Counted from the first letter of the stretch, positions 36,067 through 45,050 are shown. The stretch: DNA of 64,000 bases from Alteraurantiacibacter buctensis (GCF_009827655.1 NZ_WTYV01000001.1:868001-932000); one strand, 5' to 3'. Program-made: numbers and translations. Notes: generated by a model from the letters alone, not told the origin.

Positions 36067-37560
36067 GTGACGGTGCATATCGAAATCGGCCGGGATTCGC
36101 AGGGCCAGCCGGTTCAGGTTGACGTGGAGGAGCTGCTCGCCACGCGCCTGCTGGTGCAGGGCAATTCGGGCAGCGGCAAATCGCACCTGCTGCGCCGCCT
36201 GCTGGAGGAAAGCGCCGGCCTGGTGCAGCAGGTGGTGATCGACCCTGAGGGCGATTTCACCTCGCTGGCCGACCATTTCAGCCACGTTGTCATCGATGCC
36301 GCCAACCATACCGCGCGCGAGATAGAGGCGCTGGCCGCGCGCGTGCGGCAGCATCGGGCCAGCGTGGTGCTGGCGCTGGACGAGCTGGAGGTGGAAGCGC
36401 AGATCCGCTGCGCCGCGCAGTTCCTGAACGCCCTGTTCGATGCCCCGCGTGAACACTGGTATCCAGCGCTGGTGGTGGTGGACGAGGCCCAGATGTTTGC
36501 CCCTGCCGCCGGGGGCGAGATTTCCGAGGACACCCGCCGCCTGTCGCTCTCGGCCATGACCAACCTGATGTGCCGCGGGCGAAAGCGCGGCCTGGCCGGC
36601 ATTGTTGCCACCCAGCGCCTCGCCAAGCTGGCCAAGAACGTGGCGGCGGAAGCATCGAACTTCCTGATGGGGCGCACTTTCCTGGATATCGACATGGCCC
36701 GCGCGGCGGACCTGCTGGGCATGGAGCGCAAGCAGGCCGAACGCATCCGCGACCTGCAGCGCGGCCACTTCATCGGCCTGGGCCCGGCGATCAGCCGCCG
36801 CCCGGTGAGTGTGCGCATCGGCGCGGTGCGCAGCGGCGGAAAGGCTGGCGGCGGCGGGCTGCTGCCCCTGCCGGGAGCGGGTGAGGACCTGGCTGCGCTG
36901 CTCCACGCGGAACTGGCGGCGGAAGCGGCCACCCCGCCCCCGCCGCGCGCGCAATCACCCGTGGCTCCGCCCAGCATGGCGGCGCTGAGCGAGGCCATCG
37001 CCCACCGCCCGCCGCCCGCGCCATTGCCGGAACCCGCCCTGCCCCTGCCCGCAGCGCACGAGGACGCCTTGGCCGAGGCTCCGCCCGCGCCGACCCCCGC
37101 TCCGGGGGCCGACCTGCCCGGCATCCTGGCCGAAATGGCCGCCGAGGAAGGCGCGACCTTCAAGCCGCTGAACAACCTGTTCCGCGATTTCGCAATCCGC
37201 TGCCGCCAGCGCGGGGTGCCATCGGCCCATGTCGACACCGCGCTGTTCCGCCGCCTGTTCGCTTTCGCCTGCGCCCGGCTTGACCGGCTGGACGAGGCTT
37301 CCCGCGCGCGGGTGGAGGCGCTGGCCGAGCGGGTGGAGGACGATGTTCTTGCCCCCTACCTCGCCATCTGCGTGGCCGCCGTGGAAGGCTACAGTGCGCC
37401 GGACGAGGACGAACTTGCGCGCGTCTATGGCTCCAGCTCGCCGGGCCGCGTGCGGCGGATGCTGGAGCACCTGGAGCGGCAGGGCCTGGTCGTGGTGCGC
37501 GAGGACTTTGGTGGCGAGCGGACGATCAGCGTGCCGGGGCTGGAGGAAGTGGCGGGCTAG
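36067..37560 (+). CDS. HerA-like ATPase with C-terminal winged-helix
   Basis: A 497-residue ATPase of the HerA/DUF87 group. Walker A is GNSGSGKSH (Lys38), DPEGDFTSL is the HerA-type motif, Walker B is ALVVVDEAQMFA, and RGRKRGLAGIVATQRLAKL is the sensor/arginine-finger region. A Pro/Ala-rich linker (about residues 290-355) leads to a C-terminal helical part and a winged-helix-like end, GSSSPGRVRRMLEHLERQGL. The N-terminal HAS-barrel of archaeal HerA is absent and no NurA nuclease is adjacent. GTG start. The last four bases (CTAG) are shared with the convergent thioesterase stop. Confidence 0.85.
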   Translation: MTVHIEIGRDSQGQPVQVDVEELLATRLLVQGNSGSGKSHLLRRLLEESAGLVQQVVIDPEGDFTSLADHFSHVVIDAANHTAREIEALAARVRQHRASVVLALDELEVEAQIRCAAQFLNALFDAPREHWYPALVVVDEAQMFAPAAGGEISEDTRRLSLSAMTNLMCRGRKRGLAGIVATQRLAKLAKNVAAEASNFLMGRTFLDIDMARAADLLGMERKQAERIRDLQRGHFIGLGPAISRRPVSVRIGAVRSGGKAGGGGLLPLPGAGEDLAALLHAELAAEAATPPPPRAQSPVAPPSMAALSEAIAHRPPPAPLPEPALPLPAAHEDALAEAPPAPTPAPGADLPGILAEMAAEEGATFKPLNNLFRDFAIRCRQRGVPSAHVDTALFRRLFAFACARLDRLDEASRARVEALAERVEDDVLAPYLAICVAAVEGYSAPDEDELARVYGSSSPGRVRRMLEHLERQGLVVVREDFGGERTISVPGLEEVAG

Positions 37561-37955
37561 CCTTCCATAAACGGCGCGGCCACCTCTGGCGGCACGCGCA
37601 GCAGGCGGCCGGTCTGCCGATCTATCATCGCCCAGGTCGTGCGCGCCGTCACCAGTGCTTTCCCCAGGGCATCACGGAAGGTGATGTGCCGGTCGAACCG
37701 CGCGCCGCTTGGCCCCTCGCGGATCTCCGTCTCGGCGGTCACCGTCTCGCCCAGCGAAATGTTGCCGCGATAGTCGATCTCGTGCCGGGTCACGACCCAG
37801 GCATAGGCCGCCACATGCGCCGGGTCGCCGTCGCGGTTCCAGTGTGCGGTGGCCACGGCTTCCATCCAGTTGACCCACACGCCGTTGTTGACGTGGCCCA
37901 GTTCGTCGATGTGCTCCGGCCCGGCGGTGAAGGTTGTTGAATAGGTTCTTGCCAT
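37557..37955 (-). CDS. Hot-dog acyl-CoA thioesterase (4-hydroxybenzoyl-CoA thioesterase family)
   Basis: A 132-residue hot-dog protein. DELGHVNNGVWVNWMEAV is the family active-site helix with the catalytic acidic residue, and RHEIDYRGNISLGETV forms the following strands. It hydrolyses acyl- or aroyl-CoA. It lies downstream of the S9 peptidase on the same strand, separated by a GC hairpin, and ends convergently on the HerA-like gene. Confidence 0.9.
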   Translation of the reverse strand: MARTYSTTFTAGPEHIDELGHVNNGVWVNWMEAVATAHWNRDGDPAHVAAYAWVVTRHEIDYRGNISLGETVTAETEIREGPSGARFDRHITFRDALGKALVTARTTWAMIDRQTGRLLRVPPEVAAPFMEG

Positions 37956-37970
37956 GACACGCCCACCCCC

Positions 37971-37996
37971 TTCCCCTCCCGCAGGCGGGAGGGGAA
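37971..37996. repeat. Perfect GC-rich palindrome
   Basis: TTCCCCTCCCGC (37971-37982) and GCGGGAGGGGAA (37985-37996) are perfect complements around AG. No T-tract follows on either strand, so it is more like a small dispersed palindromic element than a terminator. It lies between the S9 peptidase stop and the thioesterase start. Confidence 0.6.
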
Positions 37997-37999
37997 CTG

Positions 38000-40165
38000 T
38001 TACTCAGCCACGCCAAGCTGCCACAGGATGAAGGCCGTCTCCTCGGCATCCTCGCGCAGGCCCTCGTAACGGCCCGAGCGGCCTGCGTGGCCGGCGCCCA
38101 TGTTGGTCTTCAGCAGCAGCACGTTGTCGTCGGTCTTGGTCACGCGCAGGCGGGCGACCCACTTGGCAGGCTCCCAATAGGTGACGCGCGGATCGTTCAG
38201 GCCCGCTGTTACCAGCATCGGCGGATAGTCCTGCGGCGAGACCTGGTCATAGGGGCTGTAGCTGAGGATGTGGGTGAAGGCGGCCTTGCTCTCCACCGGG
38301 TTGCCCCATTCAGGCCACTCCCCCGGCGTCAGCGGCAGGCTTTCGTCGAGCATGGTGTTGAGGACATCCACGAAGGGCACGCCCGCCACCACCGCGCCGA
38401 ACAGTTCGGGCGCCTGGTTGACCACGGCGCCCATCAGCTCGCCCCCGGCGGAACGGCCGGAAGCACTGATCCGCCCTTCTGCCGTATAGCCCCGGGCAAT
38501 CAGGCCACGCGCCACGTCGACGAAATCGTTGAAGGTGTTGGTCCGGTCTTCCATCTTGCCCTGGAGATACCAGCGCCGCCCCAGGTCGTCCCCGCCGCGG
38601 ATATGGGCGATGGCATAGGCTATGCCGCGATCGACCATGCTGAAACGCTCGGTGTTGAAGCCCGGCGGCACGGCATAGCCATAGGCGCCATAGGCATAGA
38701 GGTGCAGCGGCCCGCCCGCGCCCGGCTGGCCCATCGGTCGGTCGCGCCGGTACATCACGCTGACCGGCACCAGCGTGCCATCGCGCGCCGGGATTTCCAG
38801 CCGTTCCACCGCGTAGAGCGAGGGATCGTAGCCGCTGGGGATTTCCTGCACCTTGAGCGTTTCCAGCCGCCGGTCGGCCACGTGATAGTCATAGACCGTG
38901 CTGGGCGTGATCATGCTTTCATATCCCAGCCGCAGCCGGTCCACCGCCCATTCCGGGTTGCTGCCCAGGCCCGCCGTGTAGCTCGCTTCGGGGAAGCTGA
39001 TTGCCTCCACCCGCGCCGGATCGTCGTAATAGCGCACCTGCACCTGGTCGAGGCCGGCAAGGCGGCCTTCGGTGACGTAGAAATCGCGGAACAGGTCGAG
39101 GCCCGTCAGGTAGAACTCGTCCGATCCGGCGATCAGCGTGGTCCACTGGTCGGGCGTGGCCAGCAGCGCGGTGCTGACCGAAAAGTTCACGTGATCGGCG
39201 TTGTGCAGCACAAAGAGCGTCTCGCCCCGCACATCGACGCCGTATTCCACCCCGGTCTGCCGCGCGCGCACCAGCTTCGGGGTGGCAAAGGGGTCGCTGG
39301 CGGGCAGCAGCCAGGCCTCGCTCGTCTCGTTGTCGCCGGTGGCCAGGATCAGCCACTCCTCGTTGGCGGACAGGTCAGCCGAAACGGTGAAGCCAAGCTG
39401 GGCCTCGCGATAGATTTCCACGTCGCTGGCGGCATCGGTGCCGATGCGATGGACGCGCACGTTGTCCACCCGCCAGTTCTCGTTGGCCACGCCATAGACC
39501 AGCATGGTGTCGCCCGCCGCCCAGACCAGGCCGGTGTTGGTCCCCTCGATCCGGTCGGTCAGCATTTCGCCCGTCTGCAGGTCCTTGATGACGGCCGTGT
39601 AACGCTCGTCCCCGCTGGTGTCGGTCGAATAGGCGACATACCGTCCGTTCCGGCTGATCGAGATGTCGCCGATCGAGAAGTAGTCGTGCCCTTCGGCCAG
39701 CGCGTTGGCATCGAGGTAGAGTTGCGCCTCGCCACCGCTTGCAGGGCGGCGGTAGTACTTGCGGTACTCGCTGCCCGGCTCGTATTCGGACCAGTAGATC
39801 CAATCGCCGTCCTTCTGCGGGACCGAGGCATCGTCTTCCTTCAGGCGGGCGCGCATTTCTGTGAACAGGGTTTCCACCAGGCCGGCATGGGGGGCCATCT
39901 GCGCTTCGAACCAGGCGTTCTCCTGGTTGAGGTAGGCCAGCACATCGGCATCGTCGATCACCGGATAGCTCTGGTCCTTCAGCCAGTGATACGGGTCCTC
40001 GATGGTGATGCCGAAGCGGCTGTAGGAATGCGGGCGCTGCTCGGCCAGCGGGGGACTGGTGGGGGCTTCTGCGGTCACGGAAGAACTCTCGGTGGTTTGC
40101 GCCTGCACGGCCCCCGCGCAGGTACACGCGAAAATGGCGGCGGCAAGCGGGAAGGTCCATTTCAT
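38000..40165 (-). CDS. Secreted S9-family peptidase (oligopeptidase B type)
   Basis: A 721-residue serine peptidase. A signal peptide ends AGAVQAQ. The N-terminal seven-bladed propeller begins near SRFGITIEDPYHWLKDQSYP. The catalytic part carries YGAYGYAVPPGF, HIRGGDDLGRRWY, the nucleophile in GRSAGGELMG, Asp in GLNDPRVTYWEPAKW and His in MGAGHAGRSGRY, the pattern of oligopeptidase B (cleavage after basic residues). ATG 40165 is chosen because it gives the signal peptide. Divergent from the aminopeptidase gene. Confidence 0.93.
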   Translation of the reverse strand: MKWTFPLAAAIFACTCAGAVQAQTTESSSVTAEAPTSPPLAEQRPHSYSRFGITIEDPYHWLKDQSYPVIDDADVLAYLNQENAWFEAQMAPHAGLVETLFTEMRARLKEDDASVPQKDGDWIYWSEYEPGSEYRKYYRRPASGGEAQLYLDANALAEGHDYFSIGDISISRNGRYVAYSTDTSGDERYTAVIKDLQTGEMLTDRIEGTNTGLVWAAGDTMLVYGVANENWRVDNVRVHRIGTDAASDVEIYREAQLGFTVSADLSANEEWLILATGDNETSEAWLLPASDPFATPKLVRARQTGVEYGVDVRGETLFVLHNADHVNFSVSTALLATPDQWTTLIAGSDEFYLTGLDLFRDFYVTEGRLAGLDQVQVRYYDDPARVEAISFPEASYTAGLGSNPEWAVDRLRLGYESMITPSTVYDYHVADRRLETLKVQEIPSGYDPSLYAVERLEIPARDGTLVPVSVMYRRDRPMGQPGAGGPLHLYAYGAYGYAVPPGFNTERFSMVDRGIAYAIAHIRGGDDLGRRWYLQGKMEDRTNTFNDFVDVARGLIARGYTAEGRISASGRSAGGELMGAVVNQAPELFGAVVAGVPFVDVLNTMLDESLPLTPGEWPEWGNPVESKAAFTHILSYSPYDQVSPQDYPPMLVTAGLNDPRVTYWEPAKWVARLRVTKTDDNVLLLKTNMGAGHAGRSGRYEGLREDAEETAFILWQLGVAE

Positions 40166-40237
40166 CGGGCGGCAAACCTCTGTAATCGGGTGCAACGAAG
40201 CGGCGTGGCTTGTCGTGCTAGACCATCCGGTTACATT

Positions 40238-40249
40238 GACAACCATATT
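40238..40249. promoter_or_regulatory. Dodecamer shared with the GntR operator region
   Basis: GACAACCATATT here is identical to 2047-2058, the left arm of the GntR operator and the bases after it. It lies in the divergent S9 peptidase/aminopeptidase spacer, within TTGACA (40236-40241). The inverted partner TGGTTGTC is missing here, so co-regulation is only a possibility. Confidence 0.25.
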
Positions 40250-40278
40250 TTGCCCGCACTGACCGATCGGACTCTGCC

Positions 40279-42087
40279 ATGCTGATGCACACCCATGAAG
40301 CGAGACTAAAGGCCCTGCGCGAGGAGCTGGCGCGGCGCGGACTGGCGGGATTCGTGGTGCCGATCAGTGACGAGCACCTGTCCGAATATGTCGGCGCCTA
40401 TGCCCAGCGGCTGGCCTGGCTCACCGGCTTCGGCGGCTCGGCGGGCACGGTGGCGGTGCTGGCCGAAAAGGCGGCGATCTTCGTGGACGGGCGCTACACC
40501 CTGCAGGTGCGCGACCAGGTGGACGGGCGGCTGTACGAGTACCGGTCCGTGCCGCAGGATTCGCTGGCCGACTGGCTGGCCGAAAATGCCGGGGCGGGGG
40601 CAAAGGTCGCCTATGATCCGTGGCTGCACACCCAGCCCTGGGCCAAGGCCGTGGCGACGCGCCTGGCCAAGGCAGGCGCGGAACTGGTGGCGGTGGAGGA
40701 CAACCCGCTCGATGCTGTGTGGCAGGACCGGCCCGCCCCCTCCCCCGCTCCCGCCTTCCTGCAAGATGAATCGCTGGCCGGGCGTTCCAGTGCGGACAAG
40801 CGCGCCGCGATCGGCGAATGGCTGAAGGCTGAAGGGCTGGACGCAGTGGTGATAAGCGCGCTCGATTCGGTGGCCTGGGTGCTCAACGTGCGCGGGTCTG
40901 ACGTGGAGCGTACGCCGGTGGCCCTGTCCTACCTGACCGTGCTGGCCGATGGCACGGCGGACTGGTTCATTGCGCCGGACAAGGTGCCGGCAGAGGTGGC
41001 CACGGCGCTGGGCAATGCCGTGCGGGTGCGCCCGAGCGATAACTTTGCCGCTGCGCTGGCCGAGCTGTCCGGCAAGCGGGTGGCAACCGATCCGGCACGC
41101 TCCGTGGCGGCGATCTTCGCCGCGCTGGAAGCAGCAGGTGCCCAGGTGGTGCCCCTACCCGATCCCGCCGTGCTGCCCAAGGCGACGAAAAACGCGGCCG
41201 AGATTGCCGGGCACGATGCCGCCCAGGCGCGCGACGGAGCCGCCGTCAGCCGGTTCCTCCACTGGCTCGGCGTCAACGGCCCCAAGTGCATGGTCGACGA
41301 GATCAGCGCCGCCGCGCAGCTCGAAAGCTTCCGCCAGGCGGGGGGCGACCTGCGCGACCTGTCGTTCGATACGATCAGCGGCAGCGGACCCAATGGCGCG
41401 ATCGTCCATTACCGGGTGAGCGAGGAGACCAACCGCCTGCTGGCCCCTAACAGCGTCTATCTGGTGGACAGCGGCGGCCAGTACCCTGACGGCACGACAG
41501 ACATCACCCGCACCGTGTGGATCGGCCCGGACGAGGCCCCAGCCGAGGTGAAGGACCGCTTCACCCGCGTTCTCAAGGGCCATATCGCGCTGGCCGTGCA
41601 AACCTTCCCCGCCGGCACCACCGGCAGCCAGCTTGATACGCTGGCGCGGCAGTTCCTGTGGCAGGCGGGGCTCGACTATGCCCACGGCACCGGCCACGGG
41701 GTGGGCAGTTTTCTCAGCGTCCATGAAGGACCGCAGAGGATTGCCAAGCCGCGCGGCGGGCAGGCAGGGACCGAACAGGAGTTGCTGCCCGGCATGATCC
41801 TCTCCAACGAGCCCGGCTATTACAAGACCGGCGAATACGGCATCCGGGTGGAGAACCTGGTGCTGGTGGAACGGCGCGAGATCCCCGGCATGGAAGGCGA
41901 ATGGCTGGGCTTCCGCACGCTGACCCTGGCCCCCATCGACAAGGCCCTGATCGCCCCCGACCTGCTGACCCCGGCGGAGCGCGCCTGGCTGGATGCCTAT
42001 CACGCACAGGTGGTACAGGTGGTTGCCCCGCAACTGCACGAAGCTGCCGCGCGCACCTGGCTGGAGGAGGCCTGCAGGCCGCTCTGA
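40279..42087 (+). CDS. pepP: Xaa-Pro aminopeptidase (M24B)
   Basis: A 602-residue cytoplasmic aminopeptidase removing N-terminal residues before proline. Two creatinase-like N-terminal domains (PISDEHLSEYVGAYAQRLAW, then AVVISALDSVAWVLNVRGSD) precede the pita-bread domain with DSGGQYPDGTTDITRTVW (two Asp ligands), HGTGHGVGSFLSVHEGP (His ligand), LSNEPGYYKTGEYGIRVENL (Glu ligands). The three-domain length fits the eukaryote-like long form. Divergent from the secreted S9 peptidase, suggesting sequential peptide breakdown. No clear Shine-Dalgarno is visible. Confidence 0.93.
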   Translation: MLMHTHEARLKALREELARRGLAGFVVPISDEHLSEYVGAYAQRLAWLTGFGGSAGTVAVLAEKAAIFVDGRYTLQVRDQVDGRLYEYRSVPQDSLADWLAENAGAGAKVAYDPWLHTQPWAKAVATRLAKAGAELVAVEDNPLDAVWQDRPAPSPAPAFLQDESLAGRSSADKRAAIGEWLKAEGLDAVVISALDSVAWVLNVRGSDVERTPVALSYLTVLADGTADWFIAPDKVPAEVATALGNAVRVRPSDNFAAALAELSGKRVATDPARSVAAIFAALEAAGAQVVPLPDPAVLPKATKNAAEIAGHDAAQARDGAAVSRFLHWLGVNGPKCMVDEISAAAQLESFRQAGGDLRDLSFDTISGSGPNGAIVHYRVSEETNRLLAPNSVYLVDSGGQYPDGTTDITRTVWIGPDEAPAEVKDRFTRVLKGHIALAVQTFPAGTTGSQLDTLARQFLWQAGLDYAHGTGHGVGSFLSVHEGPQRIAKPRGGQAGTEQELLPGMILSNEPGYYKTGEYGIRVENLVLVERREIPGMEGEWLGFRTLTLAPIDKALIAPDLLTPAERAWLDAYHAQVVQVVAPQLHEAAARTWLEEACRPL

Positions 42088-42182
42088 CCCGCCCCTTGCG
42101 CGCGACAAATTGCGACATAATGGCAGGGGCACGGCACATCCGTGCGACAAGTGGCTCCTATGGTGAGTGCAAGGGTAGCGGG

Positions 42183-42213
42183 GCGTCGCGACCCTCCCCT
42201 CATTCCGCGACGC
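42183..42213. repeat. Hairpin upstream of the EF-hand gene
   Basis: GCGTCGCG (42183-42190) pairs with CGCGACGC (42206-42213) across a 15-nt loop. It lies in the 168-nt gap between pepP and the EF-hand gene, downstream of a possible -10 CATAAT. It could be a leader structure or the pepP terminator, but no T-tract follows. Confidence 0.4.
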
Positions 42214-42255
42214 TCCGCTATTCCTGACCTCTGGGGGCGGACGGAAGGACATTTC

Positions 42256-42822
42256 ATGATGCGTCGGACCTTTGCCACCGTGGCGCTTGCCGCCGGCACC
42301 CTTGCTGCCACCCTTGTCGTGGCCCAGCCCACCACCGAAACCGCCCAGCGCCCCGTGCGGGAGCCGATGACCCGCGCCATGGCGGAGGAGCGGGCGGCCG
42401 CCCTATTCTCGCGCCTCGATGCCGATGGCGATGCCCGCCTGACCGAGGCCGACCGCGCAGCCCGTTCGGCAGATCGCCAGGACCAGCGCTTCGCCCGGCT
42501 TGATACCGATGGCAACGGCGCGATCAGCCGTGCCGAGTTCGATGCCCATGTCGGCGAACGCGCCGGCCAGCGCGCCGAACGCCGCGAAACCGCCGGCGAG
42601 CGGCGCCATGGACGTGACCGCGCCGGGATGCGCGGCATGCGCGGCGAGGCCCGCCAGATCATGGCACGCGCCGATGCCGACGGCGACGGCGTGATGACCC
42701 AGGCCGAATTCACCAGCGCGGCCCTGGCCCGCTTCGATGCCGCCGACACCGACCGCAGCGGCACGATCGAGCCGGGTGAGCGCCGCGCCCGCGGTCGGCC
42801 CGCACCTGCGGCCACACGCTAG
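42256..42822 (+). CDS. Secreted EF-hand calcium-binding protein
   Basis: A 188-residue protein with an N-terminal signal (FATVALAAGTLAATLVVAQP). Four EF-hand loops are seen: DADGDARLTEAD, DTDGNGAISRAE, DADGDGVMTQAE and DTDRSGTIEPGE, with an Arg-rich, low-complexity stretch between loops 2 and 3. The ATG at 42256 has AAGGA 7 nt upstream. It lies 35 nt before a response regulator and shares its direction, so it may be co-transcribed with the two-component genes. No catalytic domain is seen; a periplasmic Ca2+ buffer or sensor role is inferred. Confidence 0.88.
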   Translation: MMRRTFATVALAAGTLAATLVVAQPTTETAQRPVREPMTRAMAEERAAALFSRLDADGDARLTEADRAARSADRQDQRFARLDTDGNGAISRAEFDAHVGERAGQRAERRETAGERRHGRDRAGMRGMRGEARQIMARADADGDGVMTQAEFTSAALARFDAADTDRSGTIEPGERRARGRPAPAATR

Positions 42823-42857
42823 GTCTGGCCAAAGCGCGCGATTGGGGGCAGATCACC

Positions 42858-43601
42858 GTGGATATGGCTGACCAGGCGGAAATCCGGCTCTTGCTGGTGG
42901 ATGACGAGGCTTCGCTGCGCGAGCCGCTGGCCGATTACCTGGCCCGCCAGGGCTTCGTGGTCGAGCAGGCGACCGACGCGGCGAAGGCCCGCGCCATCCT
43001 GGCGGCCGAGCACAAGCCCGACCTTGTCCTGCTCGATATCATGATGCCAGGCGAGGACGGGCTGTCGCTGTGCCGCCACCTGATCGAGGCACGCCAGTTG
43101 CCGGTGATCTTCCTGACCGCGCGGGGCGAGGCAACCGACCGCATCGTGGGGCTGGAAATCGGGGCCGACGACTATGTCGTCAAACCGTTCGAGCCGCGCG
43201 AACTGGTCGCCCGCATCCGCTCGGTCCTGCGGCGCACCGCCCGGCAGTTGCACGTGCCGCAGGAAGATGCGCTGTACGAGTTTGAAGGCTGGCAGCTCGA
43301 TCCGCTGAAGCGGCGGCTGGTCGATCCCGAAGGCACCGTGGTGCCCATTTCCAGTGCCGAGTTCCGCCTGCTGACGGCCTTCCTCGACCATCCGCGCCAG
43401 GTGCTGGATCGTGACCGGCTGCTCGACATGGTGCAGGGCCGCGAAGCGCACCTGTTCGACCGGGCGGTGGACAACCAGGTCAGCCGCCTGCGCCGCAAGA
43501 TGGAAACCGACAGCCGCGATCCCAAGCTGATCCAGACGGTGTGGGGCGGCGGCTATCGCCTGGCGGCCGACGTGCGGCGGGTGGCCCAGGAAACCGCGTG
43601 A
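42858..43601 (+). CDS. OmpR/PhoB-family response regulator
   Basis: A 247-residue regulator. The receiver has acidic VDDEAS, phosphoacceptor Asp60 in LVLLDIMMPGEDG, Thr in FLTARGEATD and Lys in DYVVKPFEPRE. The C-terminal winged helix includes ISSAEFRLLTAFLDHPRQVL and RLRRKMETDSRDPKLIQTVWGGGYRL. GTG 42858 (GGGGG upstream) or ATG 42864 could start it. Its stop overlaps the kinase start by 4 nt. Confidence 0.93.
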   Translation: MDMADQAEIRLLLVDDEASLREPLADYLARQGFVVEQATDAAKARAILAAEHKPDLVLLDIMMPGEDGLSLCRHLIEARQLPVIFLTARGEATDRIVGLEIGADDYVVKPFEPRELVARIRSVLRRTARQLHVPQEDALYEFEGWQLDPLKRRLVDPEGTVVPISSAEFRLLTAFLDHPRQVLDRDRLLDMVQGREAHLFDRAVDNQVSRLRRKMETDSRDPKLIQTVWGGGYRLAADVRRVAQETA

Positions 43602-44989
43602 TTTCCCGCCTGCTCCCCAAGAGCCTGCTGGGGCAGATGCTGCTGGCCGTGGCTGCCGCACTGCTGGTGGCGCAGACCATTTCCGCGGTGCTGCAATACC
43701 GCGCCAGCGAGCAGCGGCGCGAAGCCATTGCCGCCAACGGCCTGGCCTTCCAGCTTGTCACCCAGCCGCATTTCGAGAACCTGCGCCCCAACGCCGGGGG
43801 CCGGCGGGCCATCCTCGGCCGCTGGCAGCGGCTGCAGGTGGAGACGACCAGCCGCAACCCCATCCTGCCCGGCGAATCACGCGATGCCGTGCGCGAGGAT
43901 ACCATGCGCGCGATCCTCAACCAGCAGGGGCTTGATCCGCTGGAGCTTGTAGTGGTGACGCGCCCGATCGCCCGCGATCCCTATGTCATCAACCAGCTGG
44001 ACCGCGGGGAGCAGCGCGAGTGGCGCCACGGCCAGTTGCTGGTGGCGGCCATGCGGGTGGAGGGTGATGACCAGTGGCGCGTGGCGCGCTGGGCGCTGGG
44101 CGGACCCGACCGGGATGCGCTGGCAGGGCTGATCGCGCAGACCCTGCTGCTCTATGTTGTGCTGGTGGGTGGCCTGGCCCTGTTACTGATGCGCATTACC
44201 CGGCCCCTGAAGGCGCTGACCAACCGGGTGGAGCGCTTTGCCGAAACCCGCCAGGCAAGTGGCCAGCTCGAACCCAGCGGCCCTGAGGATACCCGCCGCC
44301 TGATCGAGGCGCACAACCTGATGGAAGCGCGCATCGCCGCGCTGATCGACGAGAAGGACGTGATGCTGGGCGCGATCGGGCATGACCTGAAGACCCCGTT
44401 GGCGGCCCTGCGGGTGCGCATCGAATCGGTGGAGGACGAGGCCGAGCGCCAGCGCATGGCGCACACCATCGAGGACATCACCCGCTCGCTGGACGACATC
44501 CTCTCTCTCGCCCGCGTGGGCCGGCCCAGCGATCCGCTGGAACGCACCGACCTGGGAGCGCTGGTCTCCTCGGTGGTCGAGGAGTACGAGGACATGGGCG
44601 AGAACGTGGTGCTGGGCGATACCGTGCGCGTGGCCCTGCGCCTGCGCGCCACCTGGCTGCGACGGGCCCTGCGCAACCTCATCGGCAACGCCCTGCGCTA
44701 TGGCAGCGAAGCGCGCGTCAGCATGGAGAAGCAGGGTTGCCAGGCGGTGATCCGCATCAGCGACAACGGACCGGGCATCCCGGCAGGTGAAATCGCCACG
44801 ATGATGGAGCCGTTCACCCGTGGCGAAGCCTCGCGTAACCGCGAGACCGGCGGAGCAGGCCTGGGCCTGACCCTGGCGCGCGCCATTGCCGAACAGCACG
44901 GTGGCAGCCTGGTGCTGGTGAACGCGCAGGACACGCAGGGCAAGGTTACCGGCCTGACCGCCGAACTGCGCCTGCCGCTGGCCGACTGA
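43598..44989 (+). CDS. Membrane sensor histidine kinase
   Basis: A 463-residue kinase starting at a GTG that overlaps the response-regulator stop (GTGA). Two membrane helices (residues about 10-32 and 175-198) enclose a periplasmic domain of roughly 140 residues; a HAMP segment follows (ITRPLKALTNRVERFAE). The phosphoacceptor is His262 in AIGHDLKTPLAAL. The ATPase domain shows LRNLIGNALRYG, ISDNGPGIP and GGAGLGLTLARAIAEQHGG. It pairs with the upstream regulator in an EnvZ/OmpR-like arrangement; the signal is unknown, but the EF-hand neighbour suggests calcium or envelope state. Confidence 0.93.
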   Translation: MISRLLPKSLLGQMLLAVAAALLVAQTISAVLQYRASEQRREAIAANGLAFQLVTQPHFENLRPNAGGRRAILGRWQRLQVETTSRNPILPGESRDAVREDTMRAILNQQGLDPLELVVVTRPIARDPYVINQLDRGEQREWRHGQLLVAAMRVEGDDQWRVARWALGGPDRDALAGLIAQTLLLYVVLVGGLALLLMRITRPLKALTNRVERFAETRQASGQLEPSGPEDTRRLIEAHNLMEARIAALIDEKDVMLGAIGHDLKTPLAALRVRIESVEDEAERQRMAHTIEDITRSLDDILSLARVGRPSDPLERTDLGALVSSVVEEYEDMGENVVLGDTVRVALRLRATWLRRALRNLIGNALRYGSEARVSMEKQGCQAVIRISDNGPGIPAGEIATMMEPFTRGEASRNRETGGAGLGLTLARAIAEQHGGSLVLVNAQDTQGKVTGLTAELRLPLAD

Positions 44990-45013
44990 CCGGCCCATCC
45001 CTCGCCAAACCCC

Positions 45014-45050
45014 AAAAAAAGGGCCCGGTCGAAACCGGGCCTTGAAAAGT
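45014..45050 (-). terminator. Hairpin terminator with a T7 tract on the minus strand
   Basis: A stem of ten pairs (45020-45029 with 45034-45043, one G-U) closes a CGAA tetraloop. Read rightward, the tail TTGAAAAGTTTT is weak; read leftward the stem is followed by seven Ts (45020-45014). It can end the kinase operon, but it is better built for a leftward transcript coming from the AT-rich region to its right. Confidence 0.75.

Noticed and set aside
36067-37560. Phage-defence island around the HerA-like ATPase
   Set aside because: HerA-like ATPases occur in defence systems, but no nuclease, Sir2, NurA or similar partner is next to it; neighbours are an SGNH esterase and a thioesterase.
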